Assembly: GCF_015775515.1 (NCBI RefSeq)
Contig: NZ_CP065383.1
Coordinates: 1 to 64,000, forward strand
Direction: 5' to 3'
Source of the DNA: Atribacter laminatus
GTDB lineage: Bacteria > Atribacterota > Atribacteria > Atribacterales > Atribacteraceae
Length of the DNA: 64,000 nucleotides
Below, piece by piece: positions 26,788 through 35,305 of this stretch. Position numbers and translations under genes: made by a program. The notes under the pieces were generated by a model that was given only the letters and a program-made list of their open reading frames with translations, ran no database searches and was not told the origin of the DNA. Position 1 is the stretch's first letter, and each line of letters starts with the position of its first letter.

Positions 26788-27282
26788 TTATAAAATCTCA
26801 TTAATGTATTGTTCCAGTCCGCTTTCCGAAAGAGATTGAGCAATTTGACGAGTGATTTTCCCCTGACGATTGATAAAAACATTATGAGGGACACTCCACA
26901 CGCTATAAAGATCTGATACCGTTTCATCTTCATCATCCTGAAGAACCAGGTATTGAACCCCCTGAGATTGGACGAATTCAGCGATACCGGCCCGAATACC
27001 AATCCCGATAACCATTAGCTCTTCACTGTCAGCGTATTTTTGATGAACTGAATTCAAGTGAGGAACTTCACTTTTACAGGCAGGACAATTGGACATAAAA
27101 AAGCAAAGAACAATGGGCTTTCCTAAGTGATCACTCAAAGTAAAAGATTGACCGCTTAAATCCAACAGAGTAAAATCCTTTTCCATTCCCGGAGTTGGAG
27201 TCGGAGGATTGGGAATACAACCGGTAACCATAAATATCATAATTATACTACTCAGCAGAATAATAAAGAGTTGTCTTTTCAT
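26788..27282 (-). CDS. TlpA-like thioredoxin-fold lipoprotein
   Basis: The 164-residue protein is exported with a lipobox (MVTGC, Cys22) and has a thioredoxin/AhpC-TSA fold of TlpA type: FTLLDLSGQSFTLSDHLGKP, active site NCPAC with Cys66 and Cys69, and cis-Pro SVPHNVFI. It probably reduces disulfides on the outer face of the membrane, fed by the membrane electron carrier encoded at 27873. It lies 11 bases after the SNase-like gene. Confidence 0.88.
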   Translation of the reverse strand: MKRQLFIILLSSIIMIFMVTGCIPNPPTPTPGMEKDFTLLDLSGQSFTLSDHLGKPIVLCFFMSNCPACKSEVPHLNSVHQKYADSEELMVIGIGIRAGIAEFVQSQGVQYLVLQDDEDETVSDLYSVWSVPHNVFINRQGKITRQIAQSLSESGLEQYINEIL

Positions 27283-27293
27283 GTTTCATCCTC

Positions 27294-27851
27294 CTATCGT
27301 TCACAACTGGGACAATCGTCCCCAGAACTACCTGATGGTTTTGCTTGAATAATTTCTTTTTCAGCCCATAATCCTTTTTTTTCTTGTTGCACTTGCTCTT
27401 GTAGATAAAGAAGGTGGTTGACTACGTTTCTGCCTGCGGTTTCGGTGTCAACTACGGCTAATCCTTCTCGGATAAGATCTTCATTGATAATAAGAAGCTC
27501 ATCTTCATTATCACCACAGGAACAATATGAATAAAGATACCCAACCCAAATAGCTTCATCTTTGGTGTGTCCTAAAGCAAATCCGAATGACAGCCCAGGT
27601 CGCTTTATTAATTCACGAAGATAATCCTTGAGTTGTCGGGCCGTTAAGGCTTGGGATAAAGGTGGTTTAATTCCTGCCAACTTGATGCGGACCTGAGAAT
27701 TACCTTTTGAACAACAGGCTTCAGCAACGACTATATTGGGTCGAGGTGCTCGAATAATAGTCACCGGGATGAGTCCGTCCTGAGCAAAACTCAACTCACC
27801 AAAAGTCACAATAATGAATAAAAAAAATATAAACATAATTTTCCACTTCAA
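27294..27851 (-). CDS. Secreted Cys-rich SNase-like domain protein
   Basis: The 185-residue protein has a signal peptide (about 1-24, FAQDG). A thermonuclease-like fold is suggested by VRIKLAGIKPPLSQALTARQ, IINEDLIREGLAVVD and YLQEQVQQEKKGLWAE. The catalytic Arg/Glu signature of staphylococcal nuclease is not clear, so activity is doubtful. Unusual cysteine pairs (EACCSKG, YCSCGD, CPSC) suggest metal binding or thiol chemistry, consistent with its position between two thiol-redox genes. Confidence 0.6.
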   Translation of the reverse strand: MKWKIMFIFFLFIIVTFGELSFAQDGLIPVTIIRAPRPNIVVAEACCSKGNSQVRIKLAGIKPPLSQALTARQLKDYLRELIKRPGLSFGFALGHTKDEAIWVGYLYSYCSCGDNEDELLIINEDLIREGLAVVDTETAGRNVVNHLLYLQEQVQQEKKGLWAEKEIIQAKPSGSSGDDCPSCER

Positions 27852-27872
27852 TTGATATAACCTCCTTTTCTC

Positions 27873-29528
27873 TTAGGACAGAGCACTTTGCCAAAGTAAA
27901 ATACTTAAAACAATAAACAAACATCCCATGGCTAACTTGGAAAAGAGAATGTTTTTCCGACCAAAATTGACCAAGGCTTTCGATTGACTGCCGTAGTAGA
28001 CCCCAAAAAAAACCACCAGCAGAGGAATAATAAAAAAGGTATTATAGAGGAGCAAAAAGAAAAAAGCTCGAAGTGAAGTGCTTTCTCTGGCTATATACAT
28101 AATAGTGGGTAGGTAAATTTGGCCGGTACAACCCGCCTCCAATAATGAGATGACAAAACCGCTGAAAATAGCAGCCACGATTAGTTTCTTTTCCGAGAAG
28201 CTTTTTTTTAAATATTTATTGATTTTAATTCGAAACGATTTGGGAAGTCCCATTGAAAATTCAGTTTCTTTTTTATCTTTTCGATATTGGATAGCATCTT
28301 TGATACTCAGAATGGCAAAGATGATAAGGACTGAAGCCATCACTCCATAAATCACTCGGGATATGATCTGATAAGCTGAAAGAGTTTGCCAAACGTGAAA
28401 AATCCCTAGTCCCATTAAGAAATAAGTAAAAAAAACTGAAAGACTGTACGCTATTCCAATCTCAAAAATTCGCCGACGAGTATGCCCGATAGCCATTAAT
28501 AAATTCACCATAAAAATGATGGTGGCAAAAGCACAGGGGTTGAGGCCATCTAAAACTCCCGCTCCTGCCACCACCCATGGGGTGAACCCTTTAAAACGAT
28601 TGAAAATAAGATCTTCGATCTTCCCAGTGAATTCAGTTTGTATTCCTTTTCTTTCTTCAGCAGAAAGAACCAGGGTTTTCTGTATTAATTCTTCGACTTG
28701 TTCGTTGATGGTTTTTTCATCTTCAGAAGCGATATACCCAGCATCGGAAAAAATCTCGACTGAGGTTTTATGCTCCACCTCCCAGGTTTCTTCCAAAAGT
28801 ACCATTTTTTCATAATGCGCTGCAATAACATAATCTAAATATACAACTTTGATTTGATCTTGATACTTTTCAAAGACAGGAGGAGTCACATCATTTTTTA
28901 AATGACGGCAGATCGGACAGCGTGAAGAAAAGAAGAAATAAATAACTGGTTTTTCGGGTATATCAATGTTTTGAATAAAGTTTTCGGATATTTCATCACG
29001 GATAATCCACTCGGTTTTTTCTTGAAATACTGTAAACTGATCTCTGATAAATTGAGCATTCTTTTCAGTTATAACCATGAGGATCTGATCCGGATTTTCT
29101 TTCTCAATATTTTCCCGAACCAAATTAACAAAAGATAAATCAGGTGAATCGTTCGTCCAATTCAATATTCCTAAAACATGTTCATTTTCTACATAAAAAA
29201 ATGAAGGTAAAACTCTTAAATCTCCTTCTTCTATGTTCCAATCGGAAACAACTACCAGAAAACCATCAATTTTCATTGAGGATAAGGTTTTCAAGTCTTC
29301 AAGGTAAGGAAGGATCACAACATTATCCGGTTTATCAAGAGCTGTTTTCCAGTTATCACTCGTTATAGAGTGCATACCCAGATCAATGAACAATTTAGGC
29401 TTTACTTGATCAAACTCATCTAATGGAATTCCCCGTCCAAAGACGGTGGTTTCAAAAGCATAGGCTATGTTCAACCCAAGTAAAAAAACCAATAAAAAAC
29501 CTAAAAGAAAAATGAAGCCCTTCTTCAT
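27873..29528 (-). CDS. DsbD-like membrane disulfide reductase (thioredoxin domain plus CcdA domain)
   Basis: The 551-residue protein starts with a signal sequence, then an extracytoplasmic region with a thioredoxin active site (SSRCPICRH, Cys204 and Cys207). A CcdA-type membrane domain follows, with GLNPCAF (Cys332) and LEAGCTGQIYLP (Cys467), the two cysteines that shuttle electrons across the membrane. It resembles DsbD in a reordered layout (Trx domain before membrane domain). It heads the 26.8-29.5 kb cluster and should supply electrons to the lipoprotein at 26788. Confidence 0.85.
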   Translation of the reverse strand: MKKGFIFLLGFLLVFLLGLNIAYAFETTVFGRGIPLDEFDQVKPKLFIDLGMHSITSDNWKTALDKPDNVVILPYLEDLKTLSSMKIDGFLVVVSDWNIEEGDLRVLPSFFYVENEHVLGILNWTNDSPDLSFVNLVRENIEKENPDQILMVITEKNAQFIRDQFTVFQEKTEWIIRDEISENFIQNIDIPEKPVIYFFFSSRCPICRHLKNDVTPPVFEKYQDQIKVVYLDYVIAAHYEKMVLLEETWEVEHKTSVEIFSDAGYIASEDEKTINEQVEELIQKTLVLSAEERKGIQTEFTGKIEDLIFNRFKGFTPWVVAGAGVLDGLNPCAFATIIFMVNLLMAIGHTRRRIFEIGIAYSLSVFFTYFLMGLGIFHVWQTLSAYQIISRVIYGVMASVLIIFAILSIKDAIQYRKDKKETEFSMGLPKSFRIKINKYLKKSFSEKKLIVAAIFSGFVISLLEAGCTGQIYLPTIMYIARESTSLRAFFFLLLYNTFFIIPLLVVFFGVYYGSQSKALVNFGRKNILFSKLAMGCLFIVLSILLWQSALS

Positions 29529-29686
29529 ACTTCAACACCTCCATTAAAAAATGGTAATACTATCACCGTCTTCGTCTCATGGGAAACTCATTTCTTTTTC
29601 ATGGAGAACTCTCAGTTGTTGAAGAGAATATCAACCGAGCATTCAGGTGGTTATAGTTCATAGCTATAGTACTCAAATCATTCAGT

Positions 29687-30091
29687 TTATGCACAGGGAA
29701 GTACCAACACTGGAATTTTTGACCGTTGGGTTACCGATTGAGCTGTGCTTCCAATAATCAGTTCACCGATGGTCCCCTTCTCTCTTTTGGGGATGACTAT
29801 AAGTGAAGCCTTTTCTTCCTCGGCAAAATGAACGATTTCAGGAGATGGATTACCGATGGTTACAACCGTTTTAGTAGATATGCCAAGATTTTCAAACCGT
29901 TTTCTTTCCTCTTTGAGCTTTGTTTCATCATGAATCCGGAATGCTTCCATGCTCATGCCAGCGGTTCGAAAATCGACTACATGAGCCAGGACCACCTCCT
30001 TCACCCCCAAACATCGAAATTCTTCCACACAGTGAATGAACTGCTTAGAAGGAGCTGAAAAATCGGTGGAAACTAAAACTTTCTCGAACAT
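29687..30091 (-). CDS. Universal stress protein (UspA family)
   Basis: The ATG at 30091 follows GAAGGTG at the right distance, giving 134 residues. The domain has the VLVSTDFS start and an ATP-binding GSTAQSVTQRSKIPVLV segment near the C-terminus. It is the last gene of the arsR-acr3-usp cluster, 14 bases after acr3. Its role may be stress signalling linked to arsenite or to membrane energisation. Confidence 0.85.
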   Translation of the reverse strand: MFEKVLVSTDFSAPSKQFIHCVEEFRCLGVKEVVLAHVVDFRTAGMSMEAFRIHDETKLKEERKRFENLGISTKTVVTIGNPSPEIVHFAEEEKASLIVIPKREKGTIGELIIGSTAQSVTQRSKIPVLVLPCA

Positions 30092-30105
30092 AGTTATCAC
30101 CTTCT

Positions 30106-31194
30106 TTATTGTTCATTTGAAGGCACAAAGGCTGGTTTAACAGCTTCTATAGCTTTCGGAAACCAGTGCTGGGTTCGGTTGGCAATATAGACCAAGCTGA
30201 GCATAATCGGCACTTCTACTAGAACTCCGACTACGGTTGCGAGAGCAGCACCAGAGCTCAACCCAAAGAGAGAAATAGCAACTGCAACAGCCAGTTCAAA
30301 AAAGTTACTGGCACCAATAAGACCCGCTGGGGCAGCTACTGCATATTCCAATTTCCATTTTTTAGCCCATAGATATCCAATAAAGAAAACAACGTAAGTC
30401 TGAATAGTCAGAGGAATGGCAATTAACAGGATGTGAAGGGGCTGTTTGAGAATAACATCACCCTGGTAAGAAAAAAGAAGAATTAAAGTGAGTAAAAGCC
30501 CGATGATAGTCCACGGTTTCAAACTGGGAAGAAAATTGGCTTCAAACCATTCCAATCCCTTTTTCTCAACGAGTTTTTTACGGGTGTAATAGCCTAAGGT
30601 GAGCGGTATCACCACAAACAACACCACCGAAAGGAGTACCGTATCATAAGGGATTTGTATTTGGGCTACACCAAGCTGAAAAATAACTATGGGAGCATAA
30701 AGAAACAGAATGATGATATCATTAATAGCCACCTGTACCAGAGTATAAGCCGGATCGCCTTTAGTTAGATAGCTCCAGACGAAGACCATAGCGGTACAAG
30801 GAGCTGCCCCAAGAAGGATAGCTCCGGCGACATATTGACTTCCCAGGACAGGACCAATGTAGGGAGCAAAGATATATTTTAAGAAAAGCCAAGAAAACAT
30901 GAGCATTGTAAAAGGTTTGATGGCCCAGTTAACAATAAGGGTTATAACCAGCCCTTTGGGTTTTTTTATTGATCTCTTGATACTGGCGAAATCGACCTGC
31001 AACATTATTGGATAAATCATCAGCCAAATGAGTATGGCAACTGGGATCGATACCCGACTGACTTCTAGTTTGGACATTGCCTTAGGAAAAACGGGTATCC
31101 ACTGCCCTATCATAACCCCTAATAGAATACAGAGAGCAACCCACAGAGTAAGATATTTTTCAAAAATACCTAAAGAACGGTCCTTTTCTTTCAT
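30106..31194 (-). CDS. acr3: Arsenite efflux transporter Acr3
   Basis: This 362-residue transporter has ten predicted spans. LLGAAPCTAMVFVWS contains the conserved substrate Cys (Cys133), and the C-terminal ASNFFELAVAVAISLFG is typical of the family. It extrudes arsenite using the membrane potential. It is regulated by the ArsR encoded just upstream (60-base gap). The arsenic role is firm from family knowledge. Confidence 0.92.
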   Translation of the reverse strand: MKEKDRSLGIFEKYLTLWVALCILLGVMIGQWIPVFPKAMSKLEVSRVSIPVAILIWLMIYPIMLQVDFASIKRSIKKPKGLVITLIVNWAIKPFTMLMFSWLFLKYIFAPYIGPVLGSQYVAGAILLGAAPCTAMVFVWSYLTKGDPAYTLVQVAINDIIILFLYAPIVIFQLGVAQIQIPYDTVLLSVVLFVVIPLTLGYYTRKKLVEKKGLEWFEANFLPSLKPWTIIGLLLTLILLFSYQGDVILKQPLHILLIAIPLTIQTYVVFFIGYLWAKKWKLEYAVAAPAGLIGASNFFELAVAVAISLFGLSSGAALATVVGVLVEVPIMLSLVYIANRTQHWFPKAIEAVKPAFVPSNEQ

Positions 31195-31254
31195 TAATGA
31201 TTCTCTCCCTTTTCAACCTGTGATTACCCAAACGATAAGTTTAATGAATTACTT

Positions 31255-31623
31255 TTAATCGATTGCTTTGCTCAATTTTTTTAATTGTTCATAGCTCATT
31301 CCATTCTTTTTGTGCTCAATGTATTTTTTTTGGTCTTTTTTGAAGGGATTTATTTGGTTCGACTGTCCATTGAAAATATTATTGAGAAATGGGTATTTTC
31401 TGATAGTTTCCCTATCAACCCGATAATTAACCCATTGTGATTTTTTCTCTCGTTGGATAAGACTGACGCTAAATAGCTTATTAAGATGTCTTGATACATT
31501 TGATTGGCCCATTCCTAAGATGGTTTCAATTTCACAAACACATAACTCTTCTTGGTTTAAAAGGTGCAATATTCGAAGACGATTTTCATCGGCAATCGCT
31601 TTTAAAATCTGAACTAACTTCAC
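31255..31623 (-). CDS. arsR: ArsR-family arsenite-responsive repressor
   Basis: The gene starts at GTG behind GGAGGA and encodes 122 residues. The winged helix includes LCVCEIE (Cys28, Cys30), matching the arsenite-binding box, followed by recognition helix SNVSRHLNKL. It binds As(III), dissociates from DNA and de-represses acr3. A 38-base perfect palindrome 14-51 bases upstream is the presumed operator. Confidence 0.9.
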   Translation of the reverse strand: MKLVQILKAIADENRLRILHLLNQEELCVCEIETILGMGQSNVSRHLNKLFSVSLIQREKKSQWVNYRVDRETIRKYPFLNNIFNGQSNQINPFKKDQKKYIEHKKNGMSYEQLKKLSKAID

Positions 31624-31636
31624 TTTTTTCCTCCAA

Positions 31637-31674
31637 TTTTTATATGATTATATTTAAATATAATCATATAAAAA
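31637..31674 (-). promoter_or_regulatory. Operator palindrome of arsR
   Basis: Positions 31637-31674 form a 38-base perfect inverted repeat, AT-rich, containing ATGATTATATTT on one arm. It includes a perfect -10 box TATAAT (minus strand, 31647-31652). A related half-site (TAATCATATAA) recurs at 31712-31722. Confidence 0.6.
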
Positions 31675-31736
31675 AACTTAGCTTTTCTCTTCCATTTCAA
31701 CTTTAATCATATAATTTTTTCTTGATGGTTACTCAA

Positions 31737-32333
31737 TTAACTGAGATCAAAAATATCTGTGTCCTTTAGAATCTGCACCTTGCCCACAAGAATCATTTTC
31801 TCGCCTGTCAAATTTTCCCCATAACGATCTATGAGTTGACTGGTAGCAATATTTTGCATTTTTGGGTCACAGACTACCTCAATCAGTATTTTACCCTTCT
31901 CATTGGGAAAACCTGGAGTGATTCGAAAGGAGGCAGTAAAAGAACCATTCTGGACTTCAATGGTTTTGTGGAGGTTGAAGGTTGTTTCAGGATTGGTTTT
32001 GAGTGTTACAACGGGACGAGTTCCGGAAGGTAAATCGGTAATTCCATTTATTCGGTACCGGTCATCTTTAATAGTAAATTGCGTGATGTTCAGAACTGAA
32101 TAATCGACCATTGTAATTTTTGACGAATTGGAACTTTTTTTGATTCCAGAAGGGGAGTTCGTATCCGGAGATGATGGGTTTGATGGAATGGTCGGTTGGC
32201 TGATATCGGGAATGGAATTATCGACTGGCGGAGTTTGGCCGCAACTACAGGCTTTGTCTTCTGCGTTACTCCAGGCGCTGAATATAAAAATACCGACAAA
32301 AAGAATAAGAACAATCAAGATCGTTTTTTTCAC
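31737..32333 (-). CDS. Secreted protein with proline/serine linker, unknown function
   Basis: The 198 residues have a signal peptide (about 1-24), a short Cys motif just after it (KACSCGQ), a low-complexity Pro/Ser linker (residues 35-70) and a beta-rich domain of about 120 residues. No known domain is recognised. The linker suggests a surface-anchored or pilin-like domain held away from the membrane. It is the last gene of the redox/permease operon, 21 bases after ccdA. Confidence 0.6.
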   Translation of the reverse strand: MKKTILIVLILFVGIFIFSAWSNAEDKACSCGQTPPVDNSIPDISQPTIPSNPSSPDTNSPSGIKKSSNSSKITMVDYSVLNITQFTIKDDRYRINGITDLPSGTRPVVTLKTNPETTFNLHKTIEVQNGSFTASFRITPGFPNEKGKILIEVVCDPKMQNIATSQLIDRYGENLTGEKMILVGKVQILKDTDIFDLS

Positions 32334-32354
32334 TCTTTATCTCTCCTTAATATA

Positions 32355-33056
32355 TTAGGGTGCAGTATAAATAAGATATAAACCACCAAAAAGAACTAAA
32401 ACTCCACAGACTTTCTTTACGATATTCGCTGCCATTGAGGTTTCATTCCAGCGCAGATATTTTTGAACACTTTGAGTAAAGGTTCCGGCTAAAACAATCA
32501 CCGAACAATGCCCTATTCCATACGTAATGAGAAGCCCAGCGGCCAGCAAGGGAGTGGTTTCTCCCACCCGGAATGTTGCTCCCAAAACCGGTGCCATATA
32601 AGCAAAGGTACAGGGTCCCAAGGCTATCCCAAAGAAAAAACCGAGGAGAAAGGCTGCCATTGTTCCCGTTCCCCTGGTTTTTTTAACTTGAGCTGGTCCT
32701 CCAAAATTGAGGGGGATGACATCGAGCAGGGAAAGGCCAACAATGAAAAAGATGACGGCAACAATATAATTTCCATATCCCCCAATATCTCCTGCCATTC
32801 GCCCCAAGCTGGCTGTGATAATACCGATGATAGCAATAGTGGAAAGAATGCCGAGGGAGAACCAGGTGCTAATCCAAAACGCCCGATTCAGGGTTAATTT
32901 CCCCTGCTGAGTGATAAAGCCGACAATAAGGGGAATACTAGCGAGATGGCAGGGACTTAAAAGAATGCTTAATATTCCCCAAGTCAATGCTGCAATCAGG
33001 GCAATCGTTGCACTCCCTTCAATGGCGCTGGTCAGGGTAGTAAACAGTTCACCCAT
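32355..33056 (-). CDS. ccdA: CcdA-type membrane electron carrier
   Basis: The 233-residue protein has six predicted spans and the two redox cysteines of CcdA: LLSPCHLA (Cys36) and LGPCTFAY (Cys149). It moves electrons from cytoplasmic thioredoxin to extracytoplasmic thiol proteins. It lies three bases after the thioredoxin gene at 33060, so the two are co-expressed and are likely partners. Conventional targets are cytochrome c maturation or sporulation proteins. None is visible here, and the operon context suggests other substrates. Confidence 0.88.
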   Translation of the reverse strand: MGELFTTLTSAIEGSATIALIAALTWGILSILLSPCHLASIPLIVGFITQQGKLTLNRAFWISTWFSLGILSTIAIIGIITASLGRMAGDIGGYGNYIVAVIFFIVGLSLLDVIPLNFGGPAQVKKTRGTGTMAAFLLGFFFGIALGPCTFAYMAPVLGATFRVGETTPLLAAGLLITYGIGHCSVIVLAGTFTQSVQKYLRWNETSMAANIVKKVCGVLVLFGGLYLIYTAP

Positions 33057-33059
33057 GGG

Positions 33060-33989
33060 TTATCTGACCCCCAGCTCGGTAAGCTTATTAAGAATCTCTT
33101 CTTTCGAGAAAAATCCGGTATGGCGAAAAACTTCTTTGCCTTCTCGGTCGAAAAAAACCTGGGTTGGAATTCCCGAGATTTGGTAGCGAGCGGAAAGAAC
33201 TTGATAAATCCGGACATCGGTGAATAGGATGGTGCATTTTCCCTTCAGGCTGGTTTGAAGCTCTTCAAGAATTGGTGCCATCATATCACAGGGAACACAG
33301 CCACTGGCACCAAAATCAATTATGACTGGAAGTCCACTCCGGCGCGCTTGATCCACCGGATTATCAAAGGCAGTTTCTGATTGTCCCTTTACCCAGATAG
33401 TATTGACTTCAATTTCTAGTTTTTGGCTTAAATTTCCAACATAGGTATTAATAAACTCTTGTTTCTTCTGGCCAACGAGATACTGAACAACAAACTCGCG
33501 GACATCACTAAATGGAGTATCTCCAAACATGTCATAATTGAGATCATAAAAAGCTTGGGCTTCTTGGTCAGAAACAGTTAGGTCTGGAGGTACCAAACTT
33601 TCCAGATAGAGTCGAAAGAGTTCATCCTCGTTGGGGTTATTCGATCGGATATTCTGGTTTGACATCCATTTTTTTGCTTCCTGAAGAAGAATAGGATAAA
33701 GAGCAGCTTGCTCCAGAACGTAGAAGGCGTTTCTTTTTAACTGTTCCTTGAGTTCAGGTTCTGATTGAGCAATTTTTTCATCAACTTGTTTTTGATTGAT
33801 GGTGATGTCTCCAGCTTTCAAAAGAATATCCTCAGGGAGGGTTGTTAATCGTGCATATCGGAGGGGACCTGAGCTCAGACCCAGGTAGACCTCTTCGATA
33901 GTAGGACCTTTTTCTTCAGAGAAAACCGTCAATGAAAAAATAAAACAGCAGGCTATAACCAATATAAGAATTCCTGGAATCTTGTTCAT
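33060..33989 (-). CDS. Exported thioredoxin with N-terminal SurA-like region
   Basis: The 309-residue protein has a signal peptide (1-24), a helical region of about 170 residues resembling the SurA/PrsA N-terminal chaperone-type domain (KAGDITINQKQVDEKI, PPDLTVSDQEAQAFYD), and a C-terminal thioredoxin domain with active site GCVPCDMM (Cys231, Cys234) and cis-Pro GIPTQVFF. The fusion is unusual. It probably carries electrons received from CcdA to a substrate bound by the helical domain. The stop abuts ccdA. Confidence 0.75.
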   Translation of the reverse strand: MNKIPGILILVIACCFIFSLTVFSEEKGPTIEEVYLGLSSGPLRYARLTTLPEDILLKAGDITINQKQVDEKIAQSEPELKEQLKRNAFYVLEQAALYPILLQEAKKWMSNQNIRSNNPNEDELFRLYLESLVPPDLTVSDQEAQAFYDLNYDMFGDTPFSDVREFVVQYLVGQKKQEFINTYVGNLSQKLEIEVNTIWVKGQSETAFDNPVDQARRSGLPVIIDFGASGCVPCDMMAPILEELQTSLKGKCTILFTDVRIYQVLSARYQISGIPTQVFFDREGKEVFRHTGFFSKEEILNKLTELGVR

Positions 33990-34451
33990 TTAATCCTCCT
34001 TATTTAAACTCATCTTTAATTCTTCAAATTTTTTAAGGATTTGGTCTTTGGGGATAAAGCCGATGTGCCGAAACACTTCTTTTCCTTGAGCATCAAAAAT
34101 AATTTGAGTTGGGATTGACGATATCGCATACTGCTGAGATTGTTTTGGATCTTTCCAGACATCAATAAAATCAACCTGAAGCTGCCCGGAATATTCACGG
34201 CGGAGTTCTTCGAGAATCGGCTGCATCATTTTACAAGGAACGCATTGATCGGCTCCCAATTCCAAGAAACGCGGTAGATTTGTCTCATTCGCTCCTGAAG
34301 CCTGGATTAATTCTTCGGCTAGTTCAGTTTCAATGGTTTGCATGGTTTGAGTTTTTTGACCTATGGCACGATTTTCCTTCAGATAAAAGGTTACGATCAC
34401 CGCTAAAATAAGAAGAGCGACAATAGTCATCTTCCCAAAAAGTGATTTCAT
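33990..34451 (-). CDS. Membrane-anchored thioredoxin
   Basis: The 153-residue protein has an N-terminal anchor (7-24) and a thioredoxin domain with active site QCVPCKMM (Cys70, Cys73) and SIPTQIIF. It overlaps the preceding gene by 4 bases (ATGA). It is a second extracytoplasmic thioredoxin beside that at 33060, with near-identical C-terminal helices (EGKEVFRHTGF against QGKEVFRHIGF), so the two domains appear duplicated. Confidence 0.88.
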   Translation of the reverse strand: MKSLFGKMTIVALLILAVIVTFYLKENRAIGQKTQTMQTIETELAEELIQASGANETNLPRFLELGADQCVPCKMMQPILEELRREYSGQLQVDFIDVWKDPKQSQQYAISSIPTQIIFDAQGKEVFRHIGFIPKDQILKKFEELKMSLNKED

Positions 34452-34792
34452 AGTTTCCCCTCCTCAGTTTTAAACTCAATGGTTGCTGAAGCAGGAAGAG
34501 CCAGATGAGTGACAACTTGCATGACTTTGTAAATACCGGATGGAACAATACAACCACTGCAGCATCCTTTTAGGGTTTTTTGTACTGCTTGATGGATCAT
34601 GCCCTTAAATCCTTGTCCAATTTCGGTATAGGCATCAACTTCAGGGATAAATTCATTCAACATCTGAATCGTTTCACAGGGACTTATGATTTTCAGTTGA
34701 ACCATTTGCTCATCGCTTGATTGAGCTTCTACCATCGTAATAAACCCACATATTCCAGCGTTGATTTTTGCCTGAATTTTTTGCATATTCAT
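34448..34792 (-). CDS. Cys-rich conserved protein, unknown
   Basis: This protein of 114 residues overlaps the ferredoxin gene upstream and the thioredoxin gene downstream by 4 bases each (ATGA). It has cysteines in three groups (AGICGF, ISPCE and KGCCSGCIVP), a set suited to binding a metal, a metalloid or an Fe-S cluster. No signal peptide is present, so it should be cytoplasmic. I do not recognise the family. The translational coupling implies a stoichiometric role with its neighbours. Confidence 0.7.
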   Translation of the reverse strand: MNMQKIQAKINAGICGFITMVEAQSSDEQMVQLKIISPCETIQMLNEFIPEVDAYTEIGQGFKGMIHQAVQKTLKGCCSGCIVPSGIYKVMQVVTHLALPASATIEFKTEEGKL

Positions 34793-35037
34793 CCCCGGTA
34801 CTGTCTTAAAATTGAAAGTGGGGGAAAATGAATTGCTTCGCTAGAGCACTGAGGATAACAGCCGGTACACCCCACAATACATTCATAGGGATGAGCTACG
34901 ATGGGTCGACTTTCGGCTTGATTCCATTCGTAAACTCCATGAGAACAGAATTTATAACAGGTTTGGCATCCGGTACACTGCTCAAAATCTACTGAGGGAT
35001 ACCAGGGAATTTCTTCTCGTTTTGCTTTGAACTGCAT
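34789..35037 (-). CDS. Two-cluster 4Fe-4S ferredoxin
   Basis: The ATG at 35037 follows AGGGAG by 6 bases, and an upstream GTG is less well placed. The 82-residue protein binds two clusters: Cys21-x2-Cys24-x2-Cys27-x3-Cys31 and Cys53-x3-Cys57-x2-Cys60-x3-Cys64. The wider Cys53/57 spacing is atypical for simple ferredoxins. It is a cytoplasmic electron carrier, placed between a mini-thioredoxin and the Cys-rich protein in the operon, so it probably supplies electrons to the thiol chain. Confidence 0.82.
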   Translation of the reverse strand: MQFKAKREEIPWYPSVDFEQCTGCQTCYKFCSHGVYEWNQAESRPIVAHPYECIVGCTGCYPQCSSEAIHFPPLSILRQYRG

Positions 35038-35053
35038 AACAATCTCCCTCACC

Positions 35054-35290
35054 CTATTGTAATTGAAACCATTCTTTAAACTGAGCTTCAGTGGGAGTTT
35101 TTCCCTCGCTCTTTTTTACTCCGTCGATGAATACCGCTGGGGGCATAAGAACCTTGGCTTCCAAAAGTTTTTCGAGGTCGTCAATGTATTCAATTTCAGC
35201 TTCAAGGTTGTTTTTCTCGATAAAGGATTTGAGATTTTGATAGAGAAGGTTGCATTTTTTGCAACCAGCGCCTAAGACTTGAACTTTCAT
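35054..35290 (-). CDS. Mini-thioredoxin (TM0996/MTH895 family)
   Basis: The ATG at 35290 lies 8 bases after AGGAG, giving 78 residues. The short redox-active disulfide protein has the GAGCKKCNLL active site (Cys10, Cys13) and MPPAVFIDG cis-Pro. Small proteins of this type frequently sit beside permeases of the kind at 35306. It is probably the cytoplasmic thiol partner of that permease or of the Fe-S protein. Confidence 0.85.
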   Translation of the reverse strand: MKVQVLGAGCKKCNLLYQNLKSFIEKNNLEAEIEYIDDLEKLLEAKVLMPPAVFIDGVKKSEGKTPTEAQFKEWFQLQ

Positions 35291-35305
35291 TGTATTCACT
35301 CCTTT

